From Multiplicimicrobium sp043718225 (GTDB taxonomy: Bacteria > Omnitrophota > Omnitrophia > Omnitrophales > Aquincolibacteriaceae), in assembly GCA_043718225.1 (NCBI GenBank), contig JAYSWD010000001.1, positions 1 to 64,000 on the forward strand: DNA of 64,000 nt. Reading direction: 5' to 3'. Shown here piece by piece: positions 8,537 to 16,652 of this stretch. Positions within the stretch are counted from its first letter, which is position 1. Each line of letters starts with the position of its first letter. Both the position numbers and the translations under genes were made by a program. The notes under the pieces were generated by a model, which was not told the origin of the DNA, made no database searches, and saw nothing but the letters and a program-made list of their open reading frames with translations.

Positions 8537-9877
8537 TCAGGATTTCTTCAACAGGTTTTTAAGCTGTTCAATAATTTTAATAGTTTCGGCATCTTGGCTG
8601 TTCTCGGAACGGATTTTTTTGCAAGCATGGAGAACCGTCGTGTGATCGCGCCCCCCAAAAAAAGCGCCTATTTCCGGAAGAGAATAGCTTGTCAGCTCGC
8701 GAATTAAAAACATCGCGTATTGGCGCGGACGGGCCACCGAGCGAGTTCTTGTTTTTGAGCGCAAGTCCGCGATTTGAACATTAAAATATTCAGCGACTGT
8801 TTTTTGTATTTCCTCCATAGAAAATTTTTGAGACTCTTCACTTAAAGAATCTTTTAAAATATTCTCCGTGAGTTTAACATCCAATGCTGACCCTGTCAGC
8901 GCGCAATAAGCCACAACCCGGATAAGCGCCCCCTCAAGCTCGCGAATGTTAGATTTAATTTTTGAGGCGATAAAATAAGCCACATCATCAGGAACACGAA
9001 CCGTTTCCTTCTCCATCTTTTTTTTGAGAATCGCCACGCGCGTTTCGAAATCAGGCGGCTGAATGTCTGTAACAAGCCCCCAACCAAAGCGAGTAACAAG
9101 CCGGTCTTCAAGGCCGGGAATTTCCTTAGGTGGGCGGTCGCTGGAAACGACAATTTGTTTATGGGCATCATAAAGCGTGTTGAAGGTATGAAAAAACTCT
9201 TCCTGGGTTGCTTCTTTGTCAGCGATAAAATGAATGTCATCGATTAATAAAAGGTCGCAATTCCTGTAACGAAGGCGAAATTCGGCTGTTTTGCGGGTTT
9301 GAATGGATGTTATAAGTTGATTAGTAAATTTCTCACTTGATATATAAAGAACGTTACAGTCTCTATTTCTACGCTTAACCTCATGCGCAATAGACTGAAG
9401 CAAATGAGTTTTTCCCAAGCCGGAACGCCCATAAACAAAAAGAGGGTTGTAATGCTTGCCGGGAGAATCACTTACAGCGGTTCCGGCGGCATGGGCAAAA
9501 CGGTTTCCCGGTCCAATGACAAACGAATCAAAAGTATAGCTGGGGTTAATACCCTCCATTTTTAAAACCAAAGGAGAATCATTTTGAGGAACGTATTTTT
9601 CTTCCGTAACTTGTTTGTCAGAAACAACATAGGAAGCAACCATTTTTCTTCCCAAGGCCTCTTCAAAGCTGCTTTCGATCAGATTTTGATAGTGATCGTA
9701 AAGCCACTTACCATAGTAGCTGTCGGGAACCAAGAGAACAACCGCGTCTCCGGAAAAGCTTTGTATAGAAACAGGGCCAAACCAGGTTTGAAAGGATCGT
9801 TCGCTCAACTCCCTTTTGAGACAAGCGCAAACTTTTTCCCAAGCGGAAACAGAGGTTTCACTTTGGGGTAAAGTCAT
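8537..9877 (-). CDS. dnaA: chromosomal replication initiator DnaA
   Basis: AAA+ initiator that binds DnaA boxes and melts oriC. From the chosen start (MTLPQSETSVSAWEKV, ATG complementary to 9875-9877) it has 446 residues. Domain I is about residues 1-85. Walker A GRSGLGKT is near residue 150, Walker B LLLIDDIHFIADKE follows, and the C-terminal helix-turn-helix domain ends with GGRDHTTVLHACKKI, the box-binding signature. The frame stays open for 39 more codons upstream, but that stretch overlaps origin sites and is unlike any DnaA N-terminus. It is transcribed away from the origin, leading the left replichore. Confidence 0.97.
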   Translation of the reverse strand: MTLPQSETSVSAWEKVCACLKRELSERSFQTWFGPVSIQSFSGDAVVLLVPDSYYGKWLYDHYQNLIESSFEEALGRKMVASYVVSDKQVTEEKYVPQNDSPLVLKMEGINPSYTFDSFVIGPGNRFAHAAGTAVSDSPGKHYNPLFVYGRSGLGKTHLLQSIAHEVKRRNRDCNVLYISSEKFTNQLITSIQTRKTAEFRLRYRNCDLLLIDDIHFIADKEATQEEFFHTFNTLYDAHKQIVVSSDRPPKEIPGLEDRLVTRFGWGLVTDIQPPDFETRVAILKKKMEKETVRVPDDVAYFIASKIKSNIRELEGALIRVVAYCALTGSALDVKLTENILKDSLSEESQKFSMEEIQKTVAEYFNVQIADLRSKTRTRSVARPRQYAMFLIRELTSYSLPEIGAFFGGRDHTTVLHACKKIRSENSQDAETIKIIEQLKNLLKKS

Positions 9878-10166
9878 AGAAGATATAAACAAGCCATGAA
9901 CATCCTGTGGATAAAAAAGCTTAGTATGAAAACAAATTATAAACAACTTATCAACAGGCAAAAGCCGGTTAAACAAGAGCCCTATTGTAACCAAAAATAA
10001 ACGGAATTGTCCAAAAGTTTTTACATTTTCCGCGGATTTTTTCCGCAGATAACAAAAGGCTGGCTATTCAACCTTGTTTTGCTATAATTCCGCGGCGTAA
10101 ACCCCAAGGCTCGCGTAAATACACGCCGGGATTTGTTTTGACGCAAAGACGAGAAGGAGTTTCGAG
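9878..10166. other. oriC: candidate chromosomal origin, oriC (dnaA-rpmH gap)
   Basis: This 289-bp gap separates divergent dnaA and rpmH, and gene orientation switches here from minus (left) to plus (right). It holds TGTGGATAA at 9906-9914, a perfect reverse DnaA box (TTATCCACA), TTATCAACA at 9948-9956 (one mismatch) and TTATAAACA at 9937-9945 (two mismatches). The stretch 9914-9960 is very AT-rich and could be the unwinding element. A weak minus-strand -10 (TATAAT complement at 9936-9941) may serve dnaA. Origin position is inferred from layout and boxes; cumulative GC skew was not computed. Confidence 0.7.
10060..10088 (+). promoter_or_regulatory. rpmH promoter (extended -10)
   Basis: TATAAT at 10083-10088 is preceded by TGC, an extended -10 (TGnTATAAT). 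The -35 region about 17 bp upstream is poor (CTGGCT), as is usual for extended -10 promoters. The transcript start would fall near 10095, about 70 bp before the rpmH start. Confidence 0.6.
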
Positions 10167-10304
10167 GTGAAAAGAACATATCAGCCGAAAAAACGGCGCA
10201 GAAAAAGAAAACACGGTTTTCTTAAGCGTACGAAAACCAAAGACGGACGAAACACAACAGCTCGTCGAAGAAAAAAAGGCCGCAAGCGCCTGTCTCCCGC
10301 TTAA
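10167..10304 (+). CDS. rpmH: 50S ribosomal protein L34
   Basis: A 45-residue, very basic protein starting at GTG: VKRTYQPKKRRRKRKHGF, ending RRRKKGRKRLSPA. This is the full, canonical L34 pattern (KRTYQP...HGF..R), and L34 almost always opens the rpmH-rnpA-yidC cluster next to dnaA. AGGAG about 10 bp upstream (10155-10159) supports the start. It ends 7 bp before rnpA. It is first on the right replichore. Confidence 0.97.
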   Translation: MKRTYQPKKRRRKRKHGFLKRTKTKDGRNTTARRRKKGRKRLSPA

Positions 10305-10311
10305 GCCGGAC

Positions 10312-10683
10312 ATGACTGTTCAGGGAGGAGCAAAACTCCGCCTTCGAAAAGACCGCCAAATCCGTATTGTTTTAGAAAAGGGACGACTGTTTCGCGGAAA
10401 CCATGTTCTTTTGCGAACGCTTCCCGCGGGTGAAATCAATCCTCCCGTCGAAGGAAAAGGCCCCTTTCTCGCGATCGTGATCAGCCGGAAAAAAGAAAAA
10501 AAAGCGGTCGCGCGCAACCGCATGAAAAGGCAGCTCAAAGAAATTTTCAGGCTGAAGCAGGCGGAGATACCCGGCGAAACCGCTTATGTTTTAATCGCGA
10601 GACACGTGGATAAGAAAATTTCTTATGATGATCTCGAGCAGGATTTTTCAAATTTGATCGAAAGAAGCAAAGCAAAAGAATGA
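10312..10683 (+). CDS. rnpA: ribonuclease P protein component
   Basis: Protein subunit of RNase P, which matures tRNA 5' ends with the catalytic RNA. It has 123 residues and carries the RNA-binding signature AVARNRMKRQLKEIFR (about residues 65-80) within a basic alpha/beta fold. The family signature places the Arg-Asn-Arg tract exactly here. It starts 7 bp after rpmH and overlaps yidC by 4 bp (ATGA), so the three genes are translationally coupled. The small yidD gene that often lies between rnpA and yidC is absent. Confidence 0.94.
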   Translation: MTVQGGAKLRLRKDRQIRIVLEKGRLFRGNHVLLRTLPAGEINPPVEGKGPFLAIVISRKKEKKAVARNRMKRQLKEIFRLKQAEIPGETAYVLIARHVDKKISYDDLEQDFSNLIERSKAKE

Positions 10684-12341
10684 ACGAGAAACAAGGATTC
10701 GAAAAAAACTATTTTGTAGCCATCGCGCTTTCAGCGCTGGTTCTTTTTGTTTATTTTTCTTTGGTGAAGCCACCCGAGCAGAATAGGGTTCCCTCGGCGC
10801 CCGCGGCAGCGGATTCAACCGCAGACCTTCAAAAAAACCAGCCGGCTATGCCCGCCGCAAACGAGGCCGGTTACTCCGCGGTAAAAGCCGAAGTTAGCTC
10901 TCCGCAGCCCGCCCAGCTGATCAAGCTCGAAAGCCCCACTATTTTTATGGAGCTTTCCAATTTAGGCGCGACGGCAACCATTCTTAAATTTAAAGGCGAA
11001 CCCAAACGTGAGCTTTTGACGCAAACCTCTTTTTTTGAAGGTGATATTGAGCGCCCCGGAATTTTTTCGATTTCAATCCGCGGGCAAGCGGAACAGGTTG
11101 CCCGCTCCGTTTTCAAGCTCACGAGCGCAAGCGCTTCTGAAGCCGTGTATGTTTATGAAGAGCCGGGCGCGATCAAAGTTACCAAAACGTATAAATTGCT
11201 CTCCGATAATCCCGCGATTCAGCTTGATGTTGAGGTTGAAAATTTATCCACGCAGGAAAAAACATACCCGCTTGAATTTTCCTATAGCGCTGATTATCAG
11301 CATGTCGACGCGCATGGCCAGCCCGGCCAATATTTTGACGCGATGGCTTTTACAACCGGTCTGAAAACCGCGGATGTTAAAAAGATCGAGAAAAAGGGTT
11401 TTTGGATTTCGGAAACATCCGCCTGGACCGCGCTTGTAAAAAGCTATTTTGCTTTGATTGTGCGCCCCGACCGCAAGATTTTGGAGGCGCGCGCCGAAGC
11501 CCACGACGGCCAGGCGACCATGATTAATAATTTGGACCCCTCGACGGTTCCCGCCGGGCAAAAAGCCGTTACGCGTTTTAAAATTTACGCGGGCGCACAG
11601 CGCTATGAAACCCTTAAGAAATTTGAAGACGGCTTTGAGGCCGTTCTTTCCCGCGGATTTTTCGGGCTTTTTAAAGTCTGGCTGCTTTTGATTTTAAAAT
11701 TCCTGCACCAGTTCACGCATAATTTCGGCTGGGACATTTTGTTTTTAACGCTTCTGATTAAAATCGTCTTTACGCCGCTGACTTTGATTAGCTCCAAGTC
11801 GATGAAAAAAATGCAAGCGCTGGCGCCGAGGCAAAAAGCGATTCAGGAAAAATATAAAAATGACCCGCCAAAAGCGCAAAAAGAAATTATGGAGCTTTAC
11901 AAACGCAATAAGGTCAATCCAATTTCAGGTTGCCTGCCGATGCTTATTCAATTTCCGATTTTGATCGCGATGTTCCGTCTTTTGCCGGAAGCCATCGAAT
12001 TACACGGCATGCCGTTTATTTTTTGGATCAAGGACTTATCCGCTCCCGATCATTTCATGATGTTGCCTTTCAAGCTGCCGTTTTTGGGAGAATGGCTAAA
12101 CCTCCTGCCGATTTTGATGGTGGTTTCTCAAATCGGTTATCAGCAGTTGATGCCGCAAATGGCCGCGCAACCCGAACAAAAACTGATCATGAATATCATG
12201 CCTTTTTTTTTCGGATTTATCTGTTGGACCTTTCCCTCGGGGCTGGTGCTTTACTGGATTTTTCAAAATATTTTTTCAATGCTTCAGCAGCTTTGGATTA
12301 ACCGCATTCAAACCGACCTTCACCCCGAAGACCGCGATTAA
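10680..12341 (+). CDS. yidC: membrane protein insertase YidC
   Basis: Inserts and folds inner-membrane proteins, alone or with SecYEG. The 553-residue protein has the Gram-negative layout: an N-terminal membrane anchor (FVAIALSALVLFVYFSLV), a large periplasmic beta domain (about residues 60-330), then the conserved five-helix insertase core from GWDILFLTLLIKIVFTPLTL onward. The core contains the charged loop KKMQALAPRQKAIQEKYK and ends FPSGLVLYWIFQNIFSMLQQ. The periplasmic domain supports a diderm host. Its start overlaps rnpA by 4 bp. Confidence 0.96.
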   Translation: MNEKQGFEKNYFVAIALSALVLFVYFSLVKPPEQNRVPSAPAAADSTADLQKNQPAMPAANEAGYSAVKAEVSSPQPAQLIKLESPTIFMELSNLGATATILKFKGEPKRELLTQTSFFEGDIERPGIFSISIRGQAEQVARSVFKLTSASASEAVYVYEEPGAIKVTKTYKLLSDNPAIQLDVEVENLSTQEKTYPLEFSYSADYQHVDAHGQPGQYFDAMAFTTGLKTADVKKIEKKGFWISETSAWTALVKSYFALIVRPDRKILEARAEAHDGQATMINNLDPSTVPAGQKAVTRFKIYAGAQRYETLKKFEDGFEAVLSRGFFGLFKVWLLLILKFLHQFTHNFGWDILFLTLLIKIVFTPLTLISSKSMKKMQALAPRQKAIQEKYKNDPPKAQKEIMELYKRNKVNPISGCLPMLIQFPILIAMFRLLPEAIELHGMPFIFWIKDLSAPDHFMMLPFKLPFLGEWLNLLPILMVVSQIGYQQLMPQMAAQPEQKLIMNIMPFFFGFICWTFPSGLVLYWIFQNIFSMLQQLWINRIQTDLHPEDRD

Positions 12342-12355
12342 AGCGAGCCCAAAAA

Positions 12356-12450
12356 TTAAAACTTAAAGGTTAAAAGCATAGGCCAAAGCTTTCAGCCGCT
12401 CGAGCCGTTTTGGCCTTTGGGCGATGGTTTTAAGATTTAGCTCTTAACTT
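12356..12450. repeat. PE2-type intergenic palindrome, copy C
   Basis: The yidC-mnmG gap contains a long imperfect inverted repeat: AAAGGTTAAAAGC and GGCCAAAG on the left, TTTGGCC and GATGGTTTTAAG on the right, around a loop TTTCAGCCGCTCGAGCCG. The design and loop resemble the two copies flanking bioA (36.3 and 37.7 kb), with changed but still complementary arms. PE2 is a label used here. Confidence 0.55.
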
Positions 12451-12467
12451 CTGGCCTGAGCAAAAAT

Positions 12468-14291
12468 ATGATCTCTTCAAAAAATTACGACGCAATAGTG
12501 GTCGGCGCCGGACACGCCGGAATTGAAGCCTCCCTCTCGATTGCGCGCGCAGGTTTCCCCGTTTGTGTTTTAACCATGGATCTTGATTCCATTGGGCGCA
12601 TGTCCTGTAATCCCGCGATCGGCGGCCTTGCCAAAGGCCATATGGTGCGCGAACTCGATGCGCTTGGCGGAGAAATGGGCCTTGCCACTGACGCCACCGG
12701 CATTCAATTCCGCATGTTGAACCGTTCCAAAGGTCCTGCCGTCTGGGCGCCGCGCGCGCAGGCCGACAAAAAACTTTATTCCGAATATATGCAGCGTGTT
12801 TTGAAATCGACGCCAAATCTTGATTTAAAAAAAGGCATGGGCGTTGAACTGATTGTTGAAAACGGTGAATGCTGCGGAATCATCACAAAAGACGGCGAAA
12901 AAATATTAAGCCGAACCGTGATTCTTACGACCGGAACTTTTTTGCAGGGCTTAATTCATATCGGTGAAGAACATCACGAGGGCGGCCGCCGCGACGAGCC
13001 GCCCGCTATCGGACTCTCAGCCTCGCTCAAAAAGAATGGCATTGAATTAGTTCGTTTTAAAACTGGAACGCCGCCGCGGCTTTTAAATCAAAGCATTAAC
13101 TGGGCCGTGATGGAAGAACAAAAGGGCGACGAGCCTCCCCGCCCTTTTTCATACCGCAATACCAGAATTGCGCAGCGGCAGATATCTTGTTTTTTGACGC
13201 ATACAAACAAAAGCACGCATGATTTTATCCGCGGCAACCTAAGCCGCTCTCCTCTTTACGCCGGGCGCATTGTCGGCACCGGTCCGCGCTATTGCCCTTC
13301 CATCGAAGATAAGGTTGTGCGATTTGCGGATAAAATTTCACATCAAATTTATTTGGAACCGGAAGGCTTGGACACCGATGAAGTTTATGTGAACGGGCTT
13401 TCGACTTCCCTGCCGAAAGATGTTCAGGAAAACATGGTACATTCGATTCCTGGATTGGAAAACGCTAAAATTGTTCGCTACGGTTATGCGATTGAATATG
13501 ATGCCGCGCAGCCCACCCAGCTTTGGCATTCGCTCGAAACCAAAAAAATTAAAAATTTATTTTTGGCCGGACAAATTAACTGTACATCCGGATATGAAGA
13601 AGCCGCCGCGCAAGGTTTAATGGCCGGGCTGAATGTCATCTGCAAATTACGTGGGCGCGAACCGTTTGTTCTGGATCGCTCCGAAGCCTATATCGGCGTT
13701 CTCATCGATGACTTAGTAACGCGTGGAACGAATGAACCCTACCGCATGTTTACTTCACGCGCTGAACATCGTCTGGTTTTGCGCCAGGACAATGCCGACG
13801 AACGCTTAATGAAGTATGGCCACGCGCTCGGACTAATCAATGATGAGGCTTTTGAAAATTTAGCGCAAAAGTTGGTGCGCATAAAAAATGAAATCGCCGA
13901 GCTTAAAAAAAAAAGACATGAGCATGAAACGCTTTACCAACTAATCAAGCGCCCAGAACTAAGCTGTAAATATATATCATCAAACAATTTACACTCATTT
14001 AAAACGAACGAAGAGGAAACTGAAATAGTTGAAAACATGATTAAGTACGAAGGCTATGTCGCGCGCCAGGAAAAAGAAATTTTAAAATTTAAACAACAGG
14101 AAAAAAGAAAAATTCCGAGCGATTTGGATTTTTCACAAATTAAAGGCATCAGCAAAGAAGGCGGCGAAAAGCTCAAAAAAGTACGGCCCGAGTCAATCGG
14201 CCAGGCTTTACGTATTCCGGGCATCTCCGCCTGCGATGTCACGCTCGTTTCAATTTACCTCCAAAAAGTCAGCAAGGACTCTCAGAGCTAA
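12468..14291 (+). CDS. mnmG: tRNA uridine-5-carboxymethylaminomethyl modification enzyme MnmG (GidA)
   Basis: With MnmE it installs cmnm5 on the wobble uridine of several tRNAs, using FAD and methylenetetrahydrofolate or glycine. It has 607 residues. The FAD Rossmann motif VVGAGHAGIEASLSIARAG lies near residue 11. The family signatures GRMSCNPAIGGLAKGHMVRE and FLAGQINCTSGYEEAAAQG are both present, and the C-terminal helical tRNA/MnmE-binding domain ends LRIPGISACDVTLVSIYLQK. mnmE is not in the window. MnmG followed by parA-parB near oriC is a very common order. Confidence 0.97.
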   Translation: MISSKNYDAIVVGAGHAGIEASLSIARAGFPVCVLTMDLDSIGRMSCNPAIGGLAKGHMVRELDALGGEMGLATDATGIQFRMLNRSKGPAVWAPRAQADKKLYSEYMQRVLKSTPNLDLKKGMGVELIVENGECCGIITKDGEKILSRTVILTTGTFLQGLIHIGEEHHEGGRRDEPPAIGLSASLKKNGIELVRFKTGTPPRLLNQSINWAVMEEQKGDEPPRPFSYRNTRIAQRQISCFLTHTNKSTHDFIRGNLSRSPLYAGRIVGTGPRYCPSIEDKVVRFADKISHQIYLEPEGLDTDEVYVNGLSTSLPKDVQENMVHSIPGLENAKIVRYGYAIEYDAAQPTQLWHSLETKKIKNLFLAGQINCTSGYEEAAAQGLMAGLNVICKLRGREPFVLDRSEAYIGVLIDDLVTRGTNEPYRMFTSRAEHRLVLRQDNADERLMKYGHALGLINDEAFENLAQKLVRIKNEIAELKKKRHEHETLYQLIKRPELSCKYISSNNLHSFKTNEEETEIVENMIKYEGYVARQEKEILKFKQQEKRKIPSDLDFSQIKGISKEGGEKLKKVRPESIGQALRIPGISACDVTLVSIYLQKVSKDSQS

Positions 14292-14300
14292 CTTCTCCTG

Positions 14301-14316
14301 TGTTTCACGTGAAACA
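14301..14316. promoter_or_regulatory. parS: parS centromere site 1
   Basis: TGTTTCACGTGAAACA is a perfect 16-bp palindrome matching the ParB consensus TGTTNCACGTGAAACA. It lies 10 bp after the mnmG stop and about 240 bp before parA, roughly 4.3 kb from the candidate origin. Confidence 0.95.
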
Positions 14317-14404
14317 ATCATTTCTTGCCATTGTAATAATAAACAGCCCAAAAGCGCATTAATTGGGGTGTCTGCGGTTGCTAGAATTAATAAAAGTAAG
14401 CCTA

Positions 14405-14433
14405 TTGTGCCTCTATAAAAAGAGTTATATAAT
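14405..14433 (+). promoter_or_regulatory. candidate promoter upstream of parA (P1)
   Basis: TTGTGC (14405-14410), a 17-bp spacer and TATAAT (14428-14433). It lies between the two parS sites, so ParB spreading from either site could repress it. Confidence 0.5.
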
Positions 14434-14477
14434 TTAAAAAAACATTGCTTTTATTCTAGATATGAATAAGATGATGT

Positions 14478-14493
14478 TGTTCCACGTGAAACA
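14478..14493. promoter_or_regulatory. parS: parS centromere site 2
   Basis: TGTTCCACGTGAAACA matches the consensus at every defined position; the only break in the palindrome is the variable base 5. It overlaps the -35 region of the promoter nearest parA, so binding of ParB would be expected to affect parAB expression. Confidence 0.93.
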
Positions 14494-14516
14494 TATCCTG
14501 GATGCATAGCTATAAT
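14488..14516 (+). promoter_or_regulatory. candidate parA promoter (P2) overlapping parS
   Basis: TATAAT at 14511-14516 with a weak -35 (GAAACA, 14488-14493) 17 bp upstream that forms the right end of parS site 2. The -10 lies about 25 bp before the preferred parA start, which argues against the more upstream ATG at 14515. Confidence 0.5.
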
Positions 14517-14541
14517 GTTCGGGACAAAGATGAGGCTCCTT

Positions 14542-15369
14542 ATGTCAGCTAAGATATTTTCCTTCTGTAATCAAAAAGGCGGCGTTGGAAAAACAACCTC
14601 AGCCCTCAATGTTGCTACTATTGCCGCTCAACAAGGACTCAAAGTTTTATTGGTTGACCTGGATTCTCAGGGAAATGCGACAAGCGGCCTTGGCATTGAT
14701 AAGACCACTCTAGAATTCACAGCTTATCAACTTCTTGTGGATAATACAGAAGCCGGCCACAACGCGCTTCCAACCGAGATTCCGAATTTGTTTTTAATTC
14801 CGTCTAATACGGATTTAGCCGCAGCTGATCTTGAATTGGTTTCTTTTCCGGAGCGCGAATTTGTTATGAAAAAGAAATTGGCGGCGTTTAAAGGGGAGTA
14901 TGATTTCATTATTATTGACTGCCCGCCTTCGCTTGGACTTATAAGTATAAATGCTTTAACAGCAAGTGATTACGTTATTATACCTTTGCAGTGTGAATAC
15001 TATGCATTAGAAGGATTGGGACAGCTTTTAAACACACATCAGCTAGTACAAAAAAACTTAAATCCGGCGCTTGAAGTCGGCGGCGTTATTTTAACCATGG
15101 CGGATTTTCGCACGAATTTAACGCAGCAGGTTATCGAAGAGGTGAAAGGTTTTTTCAAAGACAAAGTTTTTGAAACAATTATTCCGCGTGCCGTGAAACT
15201 TTCGGAAGCACCCAGCTTTGGAAAGCCGGCGGTGATATATGACCCGCAAAACCGCGGTTCTAAGGCGTATATGGATTTGGGAAAAGAGTTCGTCCAAAGG
15301 TTTTCCCAGTCAAATTCTGCCTCTGCGCTGGTGGCGCAACCGGCAAGCGAACCTCAAAAAACGATTTAA
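14542..15369 (+). CDS. parA: chromosome partitioning ATPase ParA (Soj)
   Basis: Deviant Walker A ATPase that moves ParB-parS complexes and influences DnaA. From MSAKIFSFCNQKGGVGKTTS it has 275 residues. The signature KGGVGKTT is at residues 12-19 and the Walker B-like DFIIIDCPPSLGL near residue 125. ATGs at 14515 and 14530 are in frame, but the first overlaps the -10 box of P2, while the chosen ATG has GAGG at a 6-bp spacing. parB follows after 16 bp. The two parS sites upstream make this a complete chromosomal segregation locus. Confidence 0.95.
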   Translation: MSAKIFSFCNQKGGVGKTTSALNVATIAAQQGLKVLLVDLDSQGNATSGLGIDKTTLEFTAYQLLVDNTEAGHNALPTEIPNLFLIPSNTDLAAADLELVSFPEREFVMKKKLAAFKGEYDFIIIDCPPSLGLISINALTASDYVIIPLQCEYYALEGLGQLLNTHQLVQKNLNPALEVGGVILTMADFRTNLTQQVIEEVKGFFKDKVFETIIPRAVKLSEAPSFGKPAVIYDPQNRGSKAYMDLGKEFVQRFSQSNSASALVAQPASEPQKTI

Positions 15370-15385
15370 GCGGGAGATAATAATT

Positions 15386-16339
15386 ATGATGAAAAAGGCA
15401 CTGGGCAAGGGGTTAAGCGCATTGATTCCCGATTCTTATATTCGGGAAAACGCGGCAAGAGCGGCGGCGCAAGTTGTGGCGGCGAATCCGTCAGCGGCCG
15501 CAAATGTTGCGGTGCCTGTTATGAAGCAAACAGGGGGAGAGCAAACCCCGCTTGGGTTTCAGCTGATCGAAATTAAAAAGATTCAGCCCAATCCCGATCA
15601 GCCGAGGCAAAGTTTTTCGGACGAAAGCATCCGTGAATTAGCGGATTCCATCAAAGAAAAAGGGATTTTACAGCCGGTGATTGTTTCTAAAAAGGCCGGC
15701 GGATTTATTTTAATTTGCGGGGAGCGCCGCTTTCGCGCCGCGGCGCTTTGCGGTCTGGATAAAATTCCCGCAATTGTGAATGATATTGCGCCGCAAGAGT
15801 TTCTCGAATGGGGGCTGATCGAAAACATTCAACGCGAAGATCTGAATCCGCTGGAAGAAGCCCGCGCTTATCAAAAGCTTATGGAGCAAAATACTTTATC
15901 GCAGGATGAGGTGGCAAAGAAGGTCGGAAAAAACCGCGTCACCGTAGCGAATATGGTCCGATTGCTGCGTTTGCCGGAGCCTGTACGCGAAATGCTAGCA
16001 GCGGGGCAGCTGACCTCGGGGCATGCGCGTGCTTTGTTAGGAATGCTCACTCCTGAGCATCAAAGGCAGCTGGCGAAGCGCATCGTCGAAGAAAACCTTT
16101 CGGTTCGTCAAGTGGAAGCAATTGTCGGCCGGAGCGCGGCACATCGGCGCAACGCCAAGCAGGCACGCAATTTAAGCCCTGAAATCATCGATTTAGAAAG
16201 CCGGCTGACACGCTGGTTCGGAACGCAGGTTAAAATTTATCCGCGGAAGAACAAAAATCAGGGACGGGTTGAAATCCAATATTTTTCACTGGATGACCTT
16301 GACCGCGTTCTTGAAAAAGCCGGGCTGCCGAAAGATTAA
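15386..16339 (+). CDS. parB: chromosome partitioning protein ParB (Spo0J)
   Basis: CTP-dependent DNA clamp that loads at parS. It has 317 residues. The CTP-binding box GERRFRAA and the ENIQREDLNPLEEA box mark the ParB/Srx domain (about residues 55-150). A helix-turn-helix with EVAKKVGKNRVTVANMVRLLRLP follows, then a C-terminal dimer domain. The first 50 residues are alanine-rich and begin MMKKALGKGLSALIPDS, the usual ParB head. GGGAG precedes the ATG. Two tandem ATGs (15386, 15389) are possible starts. The gene ends just before a large block of dispersed repeats. Confidence 0.95.
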   Translation: MMKKALGKGLSALIPDSYIRENAARAAAQVVAANPSAAANVAVPVMKQTGGEQTPLGFQLIEIKKIQPNPDQPRQSFSDESIRELADSIKEKGILQPVIVSKKAGGFILICGERRFRAAALCGLDKIPAIVNDIAPQEFLEWGLIENIQREDLNPLEEARAYQKLMEQNTLSQDEVAKKVGKNRVTVANMVRLLRLPEPVREMLAAGQLTSGHARALLGMLTPEHQRQLAKRIVEENLSVRQVEAIVGRSAAHRRNAKQARNLSPEIIDLESRLTRWFGTQVKIYPRKNKNQGRVEIQYFSLDDLDRVLEKAGLPKD

Positions 16340-16362
16340 CGCCACGTGCGAGGTTAGCTCGT

Positions 16363-16512
16363 TGTCATTGCGAGAGAGCGTAGCGACCGAAGCAATCTGA
16401 CGCTTTTTGTCATTCCCGCGAAGGCGGGAATCCAGACTGGATCCCCGATCAAGTTGGGGATGACACTTCGAGTCAGATTGCCACGTCGGCCTTCGGCCAC
16501 CTCGCAATGACA
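16363..16512. repeat. composite nested palindromic repeat
   Basis: The 313-bp parB-to-sugar-locus gap holds an outer inverted pair, TGTCATTGCGAG...GCAATCTGAC (16363-16401) and GTCAGATTGCC...CTCGCAATGACA (16472-16512). Between them lies a second element, TGTCATTCCCGCGAAGGCGG...GGGGATGACA (16408-16465). Both words belong to palindromic families dispersed in many unrelated bacterial genomes. The nesting suggests one element inserted into another. No gene is seen in this gap. Confidence 0.75.
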
Positions 16513-16556
16513 TGCAGAATAAAGGGAAAGCGAAGTGTAACGAATAAGCAAAGTTT

Positions 16557-16584
16557 TTGACACGTCTAAGTAGCGTGATATAAT
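16557..16584 (+). promoter_or_regulatory. strong sigma-70-type promoter of the sugar locus
   Basis: TTGACA (16557-16562), a 16-bp spacer and TATAAT (16579-16584), with TG one base before the -10 (TGATATAAT). Both hexamers are perfect. The start would be near 16591, giving a 5' leader of about 60 bases before the solute-binding protein gene. Confidence 0.8.
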
Positions 16585-16652
16585 TCGCGGACTTTTCTGG
16601 GGCGTCCGTTGAATCAAGCTCTCAATTTAAACCGATTCGAGAAATTATTTTG

